Shown piece after piece: positions 17,099-25,113 of a stretch of DNA of 64,000 nucleotides. The DNA comes from Gallaecimonas kandeliae. Lineage in GTDB: Bacteria > Pseudomonadota > Gammaproteobacteria > Enterobacterales > Gallaecimonadaceae. The translations under genes were made by a program, and so were the position numbers. The stretch's first letter is position 1; every line of letters begins with the position of its first letter. The DNA is taken from positions 1,081,415 through 1,145,414 of the forward strand of contig NZ_CP118480.1 in the NCBI RefSeq assembly GCF_030450055.1, given 5' to 3'. Below the pieces are notes generated by a model. The model searched no databases. It saw only the letters and a list, made by a program, of their open reading frames with translations, and was not told where the DNA came from.

Positions 17099-17461
17099 AT
17101 GCCCGCTTACAAGACCGGAAAACGGACCCAGCAGTACAGCCTTGAGTTCAAGGTCAAGGCCGTGCTGTGGAGCCATGAGCCCCATCGCAGCGTCAAGGAC
17201 GTGGCCGAGGCGCTGGACATTCACCCCTTCATGTTGTCTCGTTGGCGCAAGGAATTTCGTGAAGGTAAGTACGGCATGGCCAGCAAGACCCCCAAGCCCG
17301 AGGGCAAGCTCAAAGAGCAGGATGAAGTCAAACAGCTCAAGAAGCGCATTGCCGAACTGGAGATGGAGAACGACATCCTAAAAAAGTGGCAACGTTTCCA
17401 GGCGGAGGAACGGCGCAACGGTATCGCTTCATCCAGCGGCACCAAGGGCAAATCTCGGTAA
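17099..17461 (+). CDS. IS3-family transposase OrfA
   Basis: The 120-residue protein has an N-terminal helix-turn-helix (about residues 10-60, with KAVLWSHEPHRSVKDVAEAL) that binds the IS ends. A leucine-zipper-like coiled coil (about 75-100, VKQLKKRIAELEMENDILKK) is used for multimerisation. GAGAGGA precedes the ATG. An A-AAA-AAG heptamer at 17380-17386 allows -1 frameshifting into orfB to make the OrfAB transposase. Confidence 0.9.
   Translation: MPAYKTGKRTQQYSLEFKVKAVLWSHEPHRSVKDVAEALDIHPFMLSRWRKEFREGKYGMASKTPKPEGKLKEQDEVKQLKKRIAELEMENDILKKWQRFQAEERRNGIASSSGTKGKSR
17380..17386 (+). promoter_or_regulatory. Programmed -1 frameshift heptamer A AAA AAG
   Basis: The heptamer is phased exactly as X XXY YYZ in the orfA frame (CTA AAA AAG). 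Shifting back one base leads directly into the orfB frame (GTG GCA ACG). Confidence 0.8.
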
Positions 17462-18270
17462 AGGCACTGTGCGCCAGGCTGAAGGTGTCGCGCAGCGGCT
17501 ACTACGACTGGCTCAAACGCCAACCGAGCCAACGCCAGCAGCAGGACCAGGCCTTACTGGTCGATGTCCGCCGCCTGTTTGCGCAGGCCAAGTCACGCTA
17601 TAGCAGCCCTAAAATCCATCGCGCCCTGCGCCTGGAAGGCATCCGAGTTGGCGTAAAACGGGTGGTGAGGTTGATGCGTGAAGCTGGCCTCAAGGCCCGT
17701 GTTGAACGGGTTTACCGGCGCATGAATAAGCGCCGTGCCGAGCTGAAAGTGCTGCCCAATCATCGTCTGGACATGGCCAAGCCAAGTGGCGCCAACCAGC
17801 AATGGTCCAGCGACGTCACCTACATCCGCTTTGGCCGTCGGCATGTGTTTCTGGCCGTAATAGTGGACCTGTGGTCACGGAAAATCGTCGGCTGGGCACT
17901 GCATGAAACCCTCAATGCCGAACTGACCACAGTGGCGCTCTACAAAGCGTTAAAGCAGCGCAAGCCCAAACCAGAGCTGATATTGCACACCGACCGAGGC
18001 GTGGAGTTCCGGGCCAAAGCCATGCAGAAATGGCTGACGAAATACGGCATACGCCACAGCATGAATCGCCCAGGGCAATGTACGGATAATGCGGAAGTGG
18101 AGTCGTTCTTCAAGACGCTAAAAGCCGAACTGATCCACGACAGCCACTTCGGTACTGTCGATTCACTACGCCAGCAGGTTGGCCATTACATCCAGCATTT
18201 TTACAACAAGGTGCGGCTGCACAGTAGCCTCGATTACGTATCGCCGATACAGTACGAGCAAGCCGCTTAA
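17386..18270 (+). CDS. IS3-family transposase OrfB (DDE integrase core)
   Basis: This 294-residue frame holds the catalytic domain: an HTH_21 region (YSSPKIHRAL, about residue 66), then the rve core with Asp in WSSDVTYI (about 140), Asp in LHTDRGVEF (about 203) and Glu in DNAEVESFFKTLK (about 237). All three DDE residues are present, so the enzyme looks intact. It is expressed as an OrfAB fusion through the upstream slippery site; the GTG at 17386 is the nominal start. Confidence 0.9.
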   Translation: MATFPGGGTAQRYRFIQRHQGQISVKALCARLKVSRSGYYDWLKRQPSQRQQQDQALLVDVRRLFAQAKSRYSSPKIHRALRLEGIRVGVKRVVRLMREAGLKARVERVYRRMNKRRAELKVLPNHRLDMAKPSGANQQWSSDVTYIRFGRRHVFLAVIVDLWSRKIVGWALHETLNAELTTVALYKALKQRKPKPELILHTDRGVEFRAKAMQKWLTKYGIRHSMNRPGQCTDNAEVESFFKTLKAELIHDSHFGTVDSLRQQVGHYIQHFYNKVRLHSSLDYVSPIQYEQAA

Positions 18271-18299
18271 CAACAACGCGTGTCCGTTTTACCGGGTGA

Positions 18300-18375
18300 A
18301 CATCACGCCTTCGGCGCCGGACAGCTTACACTGCGCTTCGCTCCGTTTCAGCTGCCGGTTATTGAGGCGTTAGGG
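18300..18375 (+). other. attC site 3, right half
   Basis: CGCCTTCGGCGCCGGAC, then GCCGGTTATTGAGGCGTTAG, is nearly the same as the right part of attC 4. It closes the site interrupted at 17050. The two halves do not share identical flanking bases beside the IS, so rearrangement after insertion is possible. Confidence 0.7.
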
Positions 18376-18380
18376 TTATT

Positions 18381-18905
18381 ATGATCCGAAGAATTCAATA
18401 TATTGTTTACATCATACTTATATTTGGGGTTGGCGAAGCGATGGCTCAGGAAGAATCAAGAATCGACGTAAATCAAGCGGTTGAAAATCCAGCTTTAGTT
18501 TCTGCGATGGATCGTGTCGCTCGCGAAGGTTCAGATGAAGCCAAAGATGAACTTCTAAAACAGCTTTTGCAGGCAAATTACCTAGCTGCAATGTTTACTG
18601 ATGGCCTAAAGGTATCGTCCGATGACGGAAATCAGCAAACAATAGAAAAAGGCAGCACCTTTGGAGTTTTATCTGCCGAGAGCGCAGGTAAAAATTACTT
18701 GGTTTTATTCACAGATTGGAAGGCTTTAGGTCAATACACAGATCAAAAAGTCTCCGGGTGGATATTACCCAGCAGAGATGTATGGTCATTCGCGCTTCAG
18801 GGCAATACATATGATGGCGTTGTAATTAACCCTGCACATAATGCGCTTCCACTAGAGCGCCCAATGCTCGAGTATCTATCACATCATGCAAGCCAGCTAC
18901 CCTAA
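18381..18905 (+). CDS. Cassette-encoded secreted SseB-like protein
   Basis: The 174-residue product has an N-terminal signal peptide (hydrophobic residues about 6-20, then EAMAQ). A domain resembling the SseB N-terminal fold follows: NPALVSAMDRV, then YLVLFTDWKAL and DGVVINPAHNALPLERPMLEYL. SseB-type domains occur as type VII secretion-associated or serine-sensitivity proteins of unclear biochemistry; a periplasmic form is unusual. Family assignment is moderate. Its stop abuts attC 4. Confidence 0.62.
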   Translation: MIRRIQYIVYIILIFGVGEAMAQEESRIDVNQAVENPALVSAMDRVAREGSDEAKDELLKQLLQANYLAAMFTDGLKVSSDDGNQQTIEKGSTFGVLSAESAGKNYLVLFTDWKALGQYTDQKVSGWILPSRDVWSFALQGNTYDGVVINPAHNALPLERPMLEYLSHHASQLP

Positions 18906-18974
18906 CAAGTCAATCAACTTCGCGCCTTCGGCGCCGGACGTAGCAAAGCTGCGCCGGTTATTGAGGCGTTAGTG
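18900..18974 (+). other. attC site 4
   Basis: CCTAAC and GCGTTAG form the outer arms, and TCAATCAA/TTATTGA the inner arms, again with one extrahelical C. The centre GGCGCC is palindromic. The length is 75 bases. Confidence 0.82.
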
Positions 18975-18987
18975 CTCAAGGAAGCCC

Positions 18988-19554
18988 ATGGAATATTGCT
19001 ACGTCAAATTTAAGCCAAAGGAAGAAGAATCATTAAATAGGCTCATAAGCTTCTTTGAATTGTTAAAGCAAGAAAAAGATTCTTCAGAAGAGCCAAATGA
19101 AGAGAAACTTAGTGCGTTTCTTTCAGTAGAGGAAAAAAGTCATTTCTGGAGCCCGTCGGAAGAAGAGCAAAAAGAATGGCAAAACTTTTGGTCATCGACT
19201 TCAGTAGAAGTTCGCATTTCTCCAAAAATGCCTCTGCCTCCTTGGGATCTGGAGTCAATGTATGAGGCTTTTTGGAACGGAGACTACGATCTAATTTCTA
19301 TTTCCAAAGAAAGTGAAGACTATCATCTGAACTTTTACCCTCATGGCTACCCTTATGGCGGCACTGATTCTATGGTTGCACTAGTCAAGTGTTTTGGCCA
19401 TTCAATCGTGGGCATAGATGATGGCACGGGATACGCAGAGTATGTGGATTGGAAAGTAAAATGGGTTCCTGGAATGAAATACCCGTATATTCCGCCAAAA
19501 GAAGAAAGTAAAAAACAAGCACCTAGCAATAAGCCATGGTGGAAGCTTTGGTAG
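18988..19554 (+). CDS. Cassette-encoded acidic protein of unknown function
   Basis: The 188-residue soluble protein has a Glu/Lys-rich first half (two EEE clusters). A more ordered second half is rich in aromatic residues (FYPHGYPYGGTDSM, then DGTGYAEYVDW). I recognise no domain. Composition resembles small immunity-like or stress proteins often found in cassettes, but that is only an impression. ATG 18988 lies 20 bases after the attC 4 core, the normal spacing. Confidence 0.65.
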   Translation: MEYCYVKFKPKEEESLNRLISFFELLKQEKDSSEEPNEEKLSAFLSVEEKSHFWSPSEEEQKEWQNFWSSTSVEVRISPKMPLPPWDLESMYEAFWNGDYDLISISKESEDYHLNFYPHGYPYGGTDSMVALVKCFGHSIVGIDDGTGYAEYVDWKVKWVPGMKYPYIPPKEESKKQAPSNKPWWKLW

Positions 19555-19561
19555 CGCAAAG

Positions 19562-19682
19562 CACTAACAAGTTGCTGCACGCGGACACATACTGCTACGC
19601 TCGTTTTTGTGTGTGTCGCTGGCGCTCCATTTTCACACAAAAGCGCTCTCCGCTGTATGTGCAGGCGAGCAAGGCGTTAGGC
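19562..19682 (+). other. attC site 5 (long form)
   Basis: The 121-base site runs from ACTAACAAGTTGCT to CGAGCAAGGCGTTAGGC. Inner arms include GACACATAC and GTATGTGC, and TTGTGTG/CACACAA. Its length is like Vibrio VCR repeats, unlike the 75-78-base sites nearby. Confidence 0.8.
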
Positions 19683-19688
19683 TAAATC

Positions 19689-20081
19689 ATGAATTTTCGA
19701 AGTGTATTTCTTACACTCTTGATGCTGTATGCAATCTCGTTACCTGCGAACGCAAAGGATTTACCGAGAATTTCAGGTATTTACAGCAACCTCGAATATA
19801 ATGAGGAGGGCGGTGATTTTTTAGGCATGGAAGTTTTTATTTTCCCAAGTGGTGGCGAGGGAGCTTACAAGGCTCTTGTACAAATTGCAGAAGGTGGATT
19901 TCCATTTTCAGCATTGGTGAGTGTCAAAGTAGCAGGGTTACAGGTTGAATTTACTCTTCCAAAAGGTGGTGAATATTCTGGCGTTCATTTTTCTGGAAGT
20001 ATCCGAAAAAATGAGCTTATTCTTCTTGAAAATCAAGGCTCTAAAGAGCATTTAAAGCGTGGGAAAAGTTATTGGCAATAA
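19689..20081 (+). CDS. Cassette-encoded secreted protein of unknown function
   Basis: The 130-residue protein starts with a clear signal peptide (hydrophobic residues about 6-18, PANA cleavage region). The remainder looks like a small beta-rich domain (VEFTLPKGGEYSGVHFSGS) with no recognised family. The gene starts seven bases after the attC 5 core and ends at GCCTAAC of attC 6. Function unknown. Confidence 0.65.
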   Translation: MNFRSVFLTLLMLYAISLPANAKDLPRISGIYSNLEYNEEGGDFLGMEVFIFPSGGEGAYKALVQIAEGGFPFSALVSVKVAGLQVEFTLPKGGEYSGVHFSGSIRKNELILLENQGSKEHLKRGKSYWQ

Positions 20082-20113
20082 GCCTAACAAGTTTGTCAAA
20101 CACCGCTTGGACC
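20082..20113 (+). other. attC site 6, left half only
   Basis: GCCTAACAAGTTTGTCAAAC begins an attC that is cut at CTTGGACC by the second IS copy. No right half (GCGTTAG) is visible after the IS remnant, so the site is broken. Confidence 0.65.
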
Positions 20114-20553
20114 TCACCCGCTTTAACGGACACGCATCACTCACTCACCGAGAGGAAGTCGATGCCTGCCTACAAGACCGGAAAACGGACCCAGCAGTAC
20201 AGCCTGGAGTTCAAGAAGAAAGCCGTGCTGTGGAGCCATGAGCCCCACCGCAGCGTCAAGGAAGTGGCCGAGGCGCTGGACATTCCCACTTTCATGTACG
20301 GCATTCACCACAGCATGGACCGCACAGGACAATGCACGGATAATGCGGAAGTGGAATCGTTCTTCAAGACGCTAAAAGCCGAACTGATCCACGATAGCCA
20401 GTTCAGCACTATCGATTTACTGCGCCAACAGGTTGGCCATTACATCCAGCATTTTTAAAACAAAGTGGGGCTGCGCAGTAGTCTTGATTACGTATCTCCG
20501 ATACAGTACGAGCAAGCCGCTTAATAACAAAGCGAGTCTGTTTTATCGGGTGA
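20114..20553 (+). mobile_element. Internally deleted copy of the same IS3-family element
   Basis: The 440-bp remnant keeps both terminal repeats, the orfA 5' end and the orfB 3' end. About 800 bases in between are deleted. The nucleotide sequence is close to, but clearly diverged from, the intact copy at 17051-18299. It also lies directly after TGGACC of an attC. Confidence 0.85.
20162..20458 (+). pseudogene. Fused orfA-orfB transposase remnant
   Basis: The first 45 or so codons of orfA (MPAYKTGKRTQQYSLEFK and the HTH start) run in frame into the last part of orfB (from YGIHHSMDRTGQCTDN on). A premature TAA then replaces the Tyr of the YNKVRLHSS region. The first two DDE Asp residues are lost, so it cannot be catalytic; DNA binding at IS ends is conceivable. 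Confidence 0.8.
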
Positions 20554-20846
20554 GCATCACTTTGCACACTGCAGGGGCAGAGCTTAGAATTGGATTTTCC
20601 AGGCTGTTTTCCTATTCTCATCTGCTATTCATGGGCAAAAACTGCAAAGAAATTCTGCCGGCGTAAGAGTGAAATTGGATAGTTTGGAGATGGATGTCTT
20701 GTTGCTTATAATTTCTTTTCACTAACGCTACTTTTTATAAATAAAAATGGTAGCTTAAAATTTATTTCTCTAGAAATTTATGAGAACAACTTTATTATTT
20801 GGAAATGAACTATCAGTATTTCTTTTAAATAACCTCTTGGAGTTGG
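20554..20846. other. AT-rich spacer between the array and the Sel1 gene
   Basis: These 293 bases hold no gene, attC half or hairpin that I can support. Confidence 0.4.
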
Positions 20847-20855
20847 TTGAAGACA

Positions 20856-21698
20856 ATGCCAGAAAATAACGGTGTTAATTTTGGTGGAGAAAATCTGACT
20901 GTATTTATTAGAGAAGAAGAGCCTACTCTTAACGAGATCATTCCTAAACTATCTAGTACACAATTAAAAAGAATTAAACATCGAGCTCTTAACGGAAGTA
21001 GAGATGAAAAGAGAGATTACTTTATTCTCAAAATTCAATCTGCAAAGAACCGTTCCATCATTAGAAAATGCATTCACAATCTTTGCAAGATCTCACTCTC
21101 AGGTGATCCAATTGCTGCGCATTACTTAGTCAATTACTACGACGCCATAAAAGAATATGGAAGCGCATTTCGCTGGTGTAAGCATGCAGCCGATCTTGGT
21201 CATCTCGATGCTTTATGTGACCTTGGCTATAAATATCAATATGGTGAGGGATGTGAACTCGATTACTCAAAAGCATTAGAATTTACATCCATGTCAGCAG
21301 AGGCGGGAAATACTCAAGCCATACATAACCTTGCTGTCATGTATGATGAAGGGGTAATTGTAGATAAAGATGTCGATAGGGCCGTTTTACTCTATCGAAA
21401 TGCTTCTAGAAAAGGACATCCTGTAAGTAAATATAATCTTGCAATGACTATTCAGTCTAATCCTGAGCGGTTTGGAAGCCCAGAAGAGGCATTTTCTCTA
21501 TATTCAGAATCAGCACAAAAAAACTACAAATTAGCCATCCGTGCGGTTGCCTATTGCTATACAGCTGGTTATGGAGTTTCCGTTGATCATAAGAAAGCCT
21601 TAGATTGGACAAAAAAGAGGGATAGAAGAGGGATATGCAAATTGTATCACGGACTTGGCGCTCTTTCATTATTTTGGAGTATTGGTAGAAAAAAGTGA
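20856..21698 (+). pseudogene. Sel1-repeat protein, 5' part of a broken Sel1-DUF2971 gene
   Basis: The 5' part reads through several Sel1 repeats, for example ALCDLGYKYQYGEGCELDYSKA and AIHNLAVMYDEGVIVDKD. The frame then degenerates after KKALDWTKK. Just there, an A6 run at 21611-21616 carries one A too many: removing it joins the frame to IEEGYANCITDLALFHYFG, a perfect Sel1 continuation. Either the gene is frameshifted or the A6 tract varies. Start ATG 20856 is used; a TTG lies nine bases upstream. Confidence 0.7.
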
Positions 21699-22071
21699 GG
21701 AAATGGCGAAGAAGCTGTTACTTGAAGCCATTGGTGCAGGAAGTCATTTCGCATTCATGCCTTTATTTATGCTTTTTTCTCCAATAACGTTGGATATTCT
21801 TGATGACGAAACCTTTTTTGAAGTGGCAAAAGAATTATCTGAAATTTGGAAGGTTAAGTCTGCGATGTCCCAATTGGCTATTGCTTACAAATTTGGAATC
21901 GGAACTACGCCAGATGAGATCAAGGCTGAGTGCTGGCTGGAAAAGTCAGTTACAGACCAAGGTCTTACTGGATTCCTAGTGAAAGAAATTCTTCGAGATG
22001 AGCAAGGCTCAAAACTAAAAAGAGAAGATTTTTTTACTCTTTTACTAAATCTTATCTCTCTTTCAAAGTGA
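21655..22071 (+). pseudogene. Sel1-repeat continuation, middle part of the broken gene
   Basis: In the +1 frame this stretch continues the repeat pattern (LALFHYFGVLVEKSEEMAKK; AMSQLAIAYKFGIGTTPDEI). It has no start codon with a ribosome site of its own, so I read it as the middle of the gene that begins at 20856. It ends at TGA 22069-22071, after which the same frame stays open into the DUF2971 part. Confidence 0.65.
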
Positions 22072-22164
22072 GTTGACGCTATAAAAGAAACACATCTTGT
22101 CACGGACTCAGACGCCCTAGAAGGAGTTGCGCATTTCACGTCATCATCGGCTCTTGATAGCATA

Positions 22165-23010
22165 TTGGGAATTGACTGTCAGAATAGTAATCACCTCCGT
22201 CTGTACAACGTGGCTTACATGAATGACCCTGAGGAAGGTTTGAGATTATTCAATACTTCTACAGCGCTGAGCAAGTTCTATTTAAATCCAAAGAATGATC
22301 TAACGTTCATTAAATCAAATGGTCTGGAGTACTCCGTCTATGCATCATCCTTCACACTAAAAATAGACAGGCTAGATCTCTGGAGAGCGTATGGTGGAGA
22401 TGGCAGCGGCTATTGTTTAGTCACGCCATTGAAGGCTTTTAACCAGGACGTGAAAACTGCACATCGCTCATTCCTACCATCAAATTATGTGGAAAGGGCG
22501 GAAGATGCTGGGAACAATGCTCTTTCTGATTTGACGGAAATACTTTTGAAAAATAAGGTCTCACCATTTGGATTTTCACTATACAAGATTAAATATTCTG
22601 ATGAGGAGGTGAATGCTACTTCGATAAAATTAGAAGGTTCGCTTTCTCCTCTTGTCGACTTCAAAATGAAAAAAACTGATTTATCACCGCTTGTGGATAG
22701 AGTTGTGACAATGATGACGGCTGAACTCTTACATTTATACAAAAATAAAGAGTACGCTTCAGAGGCAGAGGCAAGGATTCTTAAAATTCTCCCCATAGAT
22801 TCAGATGAGTTAAATTTAGATGCTTCTAATCCACCGAAGCTATTTAATAAAAGTAATTCTGTTCTTTTTGAGATTCCTCAATCGTCTGTGGTGGTTGGTC
22901 CAAAAGTATCAGACAAAACGGCTGCTGTACTACACATAAAACATCGCCTCGCAAAAAAGGGACTTCTACGTCATTCGAATGTGCTAATTAGTGACGTTAA
23001 ATATAGATAG
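22165..23010 (+). CDS. DUF2971 protein (3' part of the broken Sel1-DUF2971 gene)
   Basis: The product has about 281 residues with DUF2971 hallmarks: RLYNVAYMNDPEEG near the start and DLWRAYGGDGSGYCLV near residue 74. The usual N-terminal block (EGVAHFTSSSALDSIL) lies just upstream in the same frame, between the TGA at 22069 and this start. Translation from the TTG at 22165 would omit it. This supports one ancestral Sel1-DUF2971 protein split by a stop codon. DUF2971 proteins have no settled function. Confidence 0.65.
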   Translation: MGIDCQNSNHLRLYNVAYMNDPEEGLRLFNTSTALSKFYLNPKNDLTFIKSNGLEYSVYASSFTLKIDRLDLWRAYGGDGSGYCLVTPLKAFNQDVKTAHRSFLPSNYVERAEDAGNNALSDLTEILLKNKVSPFGFSLYKIKYSDEEVNATSIKLEGSLSPLVDFKMKKTDLSPLVDRVVTMMTAELLHLYKNKEYASEAEARILKILPIDSDELNLDASNPPKLFNKSNSVLFEIPQSSVVVGPKVSDKTAAVLHIKHRLAKKGLLRHSNVLISDVKYR

Positions 23011-23047
23011 CGGCATCCTTTTTTAACAGTTGTCTTATGGTAAATAA

Positions 23048-23473
23048 ATGAATAAGTTCGTGATTGCATCTTTGGCTGCGTTCTTGGTTGGCTGCGCCGC
23101 TTTGCCAGGAACTGTTGATGAGATCAAAGCGGCTGGGAAGGCCAAGTATGCGTTCTGTTCTGAAAAAAGCTACGATGAAACCGTAAATATAATACAGCGG
23201 CAGTTGGGGCGTTGCTATGCTCATGGAATGCAGGAAATTTATGGTGGAACGAGCAATACTTATATTGAGAAACTGAAAACAGCGGAGAATACCATCACCT
23301 TGTCATCGGTGGCAGAGGTCAACTGGAGTAGATCCTATCAAATGCGTGTTGATGTCAGTAGCAACGACTCTTGTGCCGCTTTTGTTGAGGCCTACGGAGC
23401 GTCAGATCACTGGCTGGATATGACCAAGATTATCCAAAGCTGGATTAAAGGTGAAGATCTGGACAAATGCTAA
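23048..23473 (+). CDS. Putative lipoprotein
   Basis: The 141-residue protein has a lipobox (LVGC, Cys16) after a short hydrophobic signal, so it should be membrane-anchored. Five further Cys and a mixed alpha/beta composition follow; I recognise no family. No good ribosome site is visible before the ATG. It belongs to a group of small envelope-type genes in the right part of the island. Confidence 0.65.
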   Translation: MNKFVIASLAAFLVGCAALPGTVDEIKAAGKAKYAFCSEKSYDETVNIIQRQLGRCYAHGMQEIYGGTSNTYIEKLKTAENTITLSSVAEVNWSRSYQMRVDVSSNDSCAAFVEAYGASDHWLDMTKIIQSWIKGEDLDKC

Positions 23474-23526
23474 TTCCCTTATTTCTATATAAGAAACTGT
23501 AGAGCAACAAAGTAAGCTTATTTATT

Positions 23527-23895
23527 ATGTCCCTTTCTCCTTTTGCCAAGCCGTTATCACCTAACCAGATAAAAAGTTTGGGTGCTAGCCTCCTTATTTT
23601 TTCAATCATGTTGATGGTGCTGGGGCATTTCATCGACAGCATCATGGGCAACCTTGCTTGGTTTTTTGCCGTTCCACTAGGACTGCTGGGCTTGTCATTG
23701 CTTTTCGGTAATGCCTCGAAACGCAAGGGGCTATTCAGTGCAGGCACTCTTTACTTTCTTGCCGTTGTTTTATTGTTGGGCAGTTTATTAGCTGTTTTTA
23801 ATGGGGTCTTTAAAGCCTGGAGTGGCCTAGCCTTTGGCTTTGTCATTTTCGGTTTGGCCCGCCAAAGGGACAGGTCAAGGAAAAGCAGTAATTGA
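23527..23895 (+). CDS. Small integral membrane protein
   Basis: The 122-residue protein has four hydrophobic helices (about residues 17-36, 42-60, 70-90 and 94-110) and a basic tail (RQRDRSRKSS). No domain is recognised. The downstream gene follows within 80 bases on the same strand. Confidence 0.62.
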   Translation: MSLSPFAKPLSPNQIKSLGASLLIFSIMLMVLGHFIDSIMGNLAWFFAVPLGLLGLSLLFGNASKRKGLFSAGTLYFLAVVLLLGSLLAVFNGVFKAWSGLAFGFVIFGLARQRDRSRKSSN

Positions 23896-23971
23896 TAAAC
23901 GGTTATGCTTTTTTGTGGTTTTAATATTTAAACTTGGATGTTTTTTAAAAATTGGAATTGTGGAAAGCTGG

Positions 23972-24511
23972 ATGCGAAATTTTATTCTGATTGCTCTTGC
24001 CTTGTTCTCGGCCGCTGTTGCGGCAGAAGGCATTGCCTCTGAGGGAAAAGCCAGGGCGACCTTGGCTTGGAGCCATGACTGCGACGGTAACAGTTGTTGG
24101 CTGGAGAAGATCGTCGACTTCCAAGGAAAAGGTGGCATGAGCAAGGGGGGCGTGGCCGTTTCTTACGACAGAGCCAAGCACCAGCCTGAGTTCATCGCTG
24201 TGATAGTGCCTACGGGCGTACCTCAGGATTCCGAAGTTGAAATCAGGTTTATCGATTCGGTCAAGCGCCAGGGTCAGTGGCATCTTGTTCCCATAGGTGA
24301 CGACTTTCTCGGGCTACCCATCTCCGGCTGCAACAAGGCCTCCTGCCAGGCCCGCGTCCATGCCCAGATCCCTGATGGGCCTGATCTCTTTGAAGAACTC
24401 AAGAAGAGAAGCCTGCTTTGGATCATGTTCGAACGTGAAGGCGAGGATGAACCAGAGCGGATAATGGTGCCGCTGTCCGGTCTTGATAATGAGCTGCGCG
24501 CTATCCAGTGA
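23972..24511 (+). CDS. Secreted IalB-like protein
   Basis: The 179-residue product has a signal peptide (residues 1-18, AVAAEG). The pattern resembles invasion-associated locus B proteins: WSHDCDGNSCWLEK, IVPTGVPQDSEVEIRF, LPISGCNKASCQA and a final IMVPLSGLDNEL. Four Cys probably form two disulfides. IalB proteins are periplasmic with unclear function outside Bartonella. The start at 23972 is chosen for its signal peptide; the frame upstream overlaps the preceding gene. Family call is moderate. Confidence 0.62.
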   Translation: MRNFILIALALFSAAVAAEGIASEGKARATLAWSHDCDGNSCWLEKIVDFQGKGGMSKGGVAVSYDRAKHQPEFIAVIVPTGVPQDSEVEIRFIDSVKRQGQWHLVPIGDDFLGLPISGCNKASCQARVHAQIPDGPDLFEELKKRSLLWIMFEREGEDEPERIMVPLSGLDNELRAIQ

Positions 24512-24569
24512 TGTTCGACTGTGGTAGTTATCTCAAAAATTTTTGGAAATTAAACAGTAAGAGGTTTTC

Positions 24570-25037
24570 GTGAAAAACTGGCTGATCATATTCCTATCTT
24601 TGTTACTCTCCGCTTGTGCTGCGCGCACTTTCGACGTCAATCCTGCCCAACTGGCCGAGAACGGTTCGCAATATGGCGAGGAGGCGACTGTCTATCTTAT
24701 CCGGGACGATACCTTTGCTCTGTCCATGTGGTCCATCGGAGCCCAGGTGGATGGGGTGGACAAGGGAACATTGCGGCGCGGGCAATATCTGCGAATGCCT
24801 GTTGTTGCAGGAAAACATCAGCTAGTTGCGGCCTACCCAGCGGTTTCCGGCATTCGCTCGGTCGGTATCAGAGGCGACTTTGCCGCCAAGCACACCTACT
24901 ATTTCCTTTACAGCACTGGCGCTGGCGGGGATGCGCCTGTCGGTGGCATATCGATCCAATACGGCTTTACGCAGCTCAGCAAGGCGCAGGCGAAGAAGCT
25001 GTTGGACAGTTATGAGGACATGACTGCGGGTAACTAA
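24570..25037 (+). CDS. DUF2846-like lipoprotein
   Basis: The 155-residue protein begins with a GTG preceded by AAGAGG. Its lipobox LLSAC puts the acylated Cys at residue 16. The body (ATVYLIRDD, then GQYLRMPVVAGKHQL and AAKHTYYFLY) fits the DUF2846 beta-sandwich pattern. Likely located at the periplasmic face of a membrane. Function unknown. A strong terminator follows. Confidence 0.7.
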   Translation: MKNWLIIFLSLLLSACAARTFDVNPAQLAENGSQYGEEATVYLIRDDTFALSMWSIGAQVDGVDKGTLRRGQYLRMPVVAGKHQLVAAYPAVSGIRSVGIRGDFAAKHTYYFLYSTGAGGDAPVGGISIQYGFTQLSKAQAKKLLDSYEDMTAGN

Positions 25038-25074
25038 TCCCGAAGGGAGTTGGAGCTGTTTTACTTCAACCAAA

Positions 25075-25102
25075 AGAAGCCCGGCAATTGCCGGGCTTCT
25101 TT
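25075..25102. terminator. Bidirectional terminator
   Basis: AGAAGCCCGGC-AATT-GCCGGGCTTCT is a near-perfect palindrome between convergent genes, and it marks the right edge of the accessory island. Confidence 0.88.
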
Positions 25103-25113
25103 CATCTCAAGGC

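Larger units (their letters stand above)
17051..18299 (+). mobile_element. IS3-family insertion sequence inside attC 3
   Basis: The 1249-bp element has 22-bp imperfect terminal repeats: TCACCCGCTTTAACGGACACGC on the left and 19 of 22 bases matching on the right. Two overlapping frames, orfA and orfB, are joined by a -1 slippery heptamer. No target duplication is evident next to the ends. Its GC content is closer to the core genome than to the cassettes. Confidence 0.85.
15600..20113 (+). other. Integron gene-cassette array without an integrase (CALIN)
   Basis: Six consecutive units each hold one plus-strand open frame whose stop lies at or in an attC-like site beginning YYYAAC and ending GTTRRR. 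Cores are at 15600, 16048, 16496, 18369, 18968 and 19676. Two units are identical 448-bp copies. Base composition is visibly AT-richer than the flanks. No tyrosine recombinase of the IntI type is in the window, so the array is either a CALIN or the distal part of a larger integron. Two attC sites are interrupted by IS3-family DNA. Confidence 0.85.
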
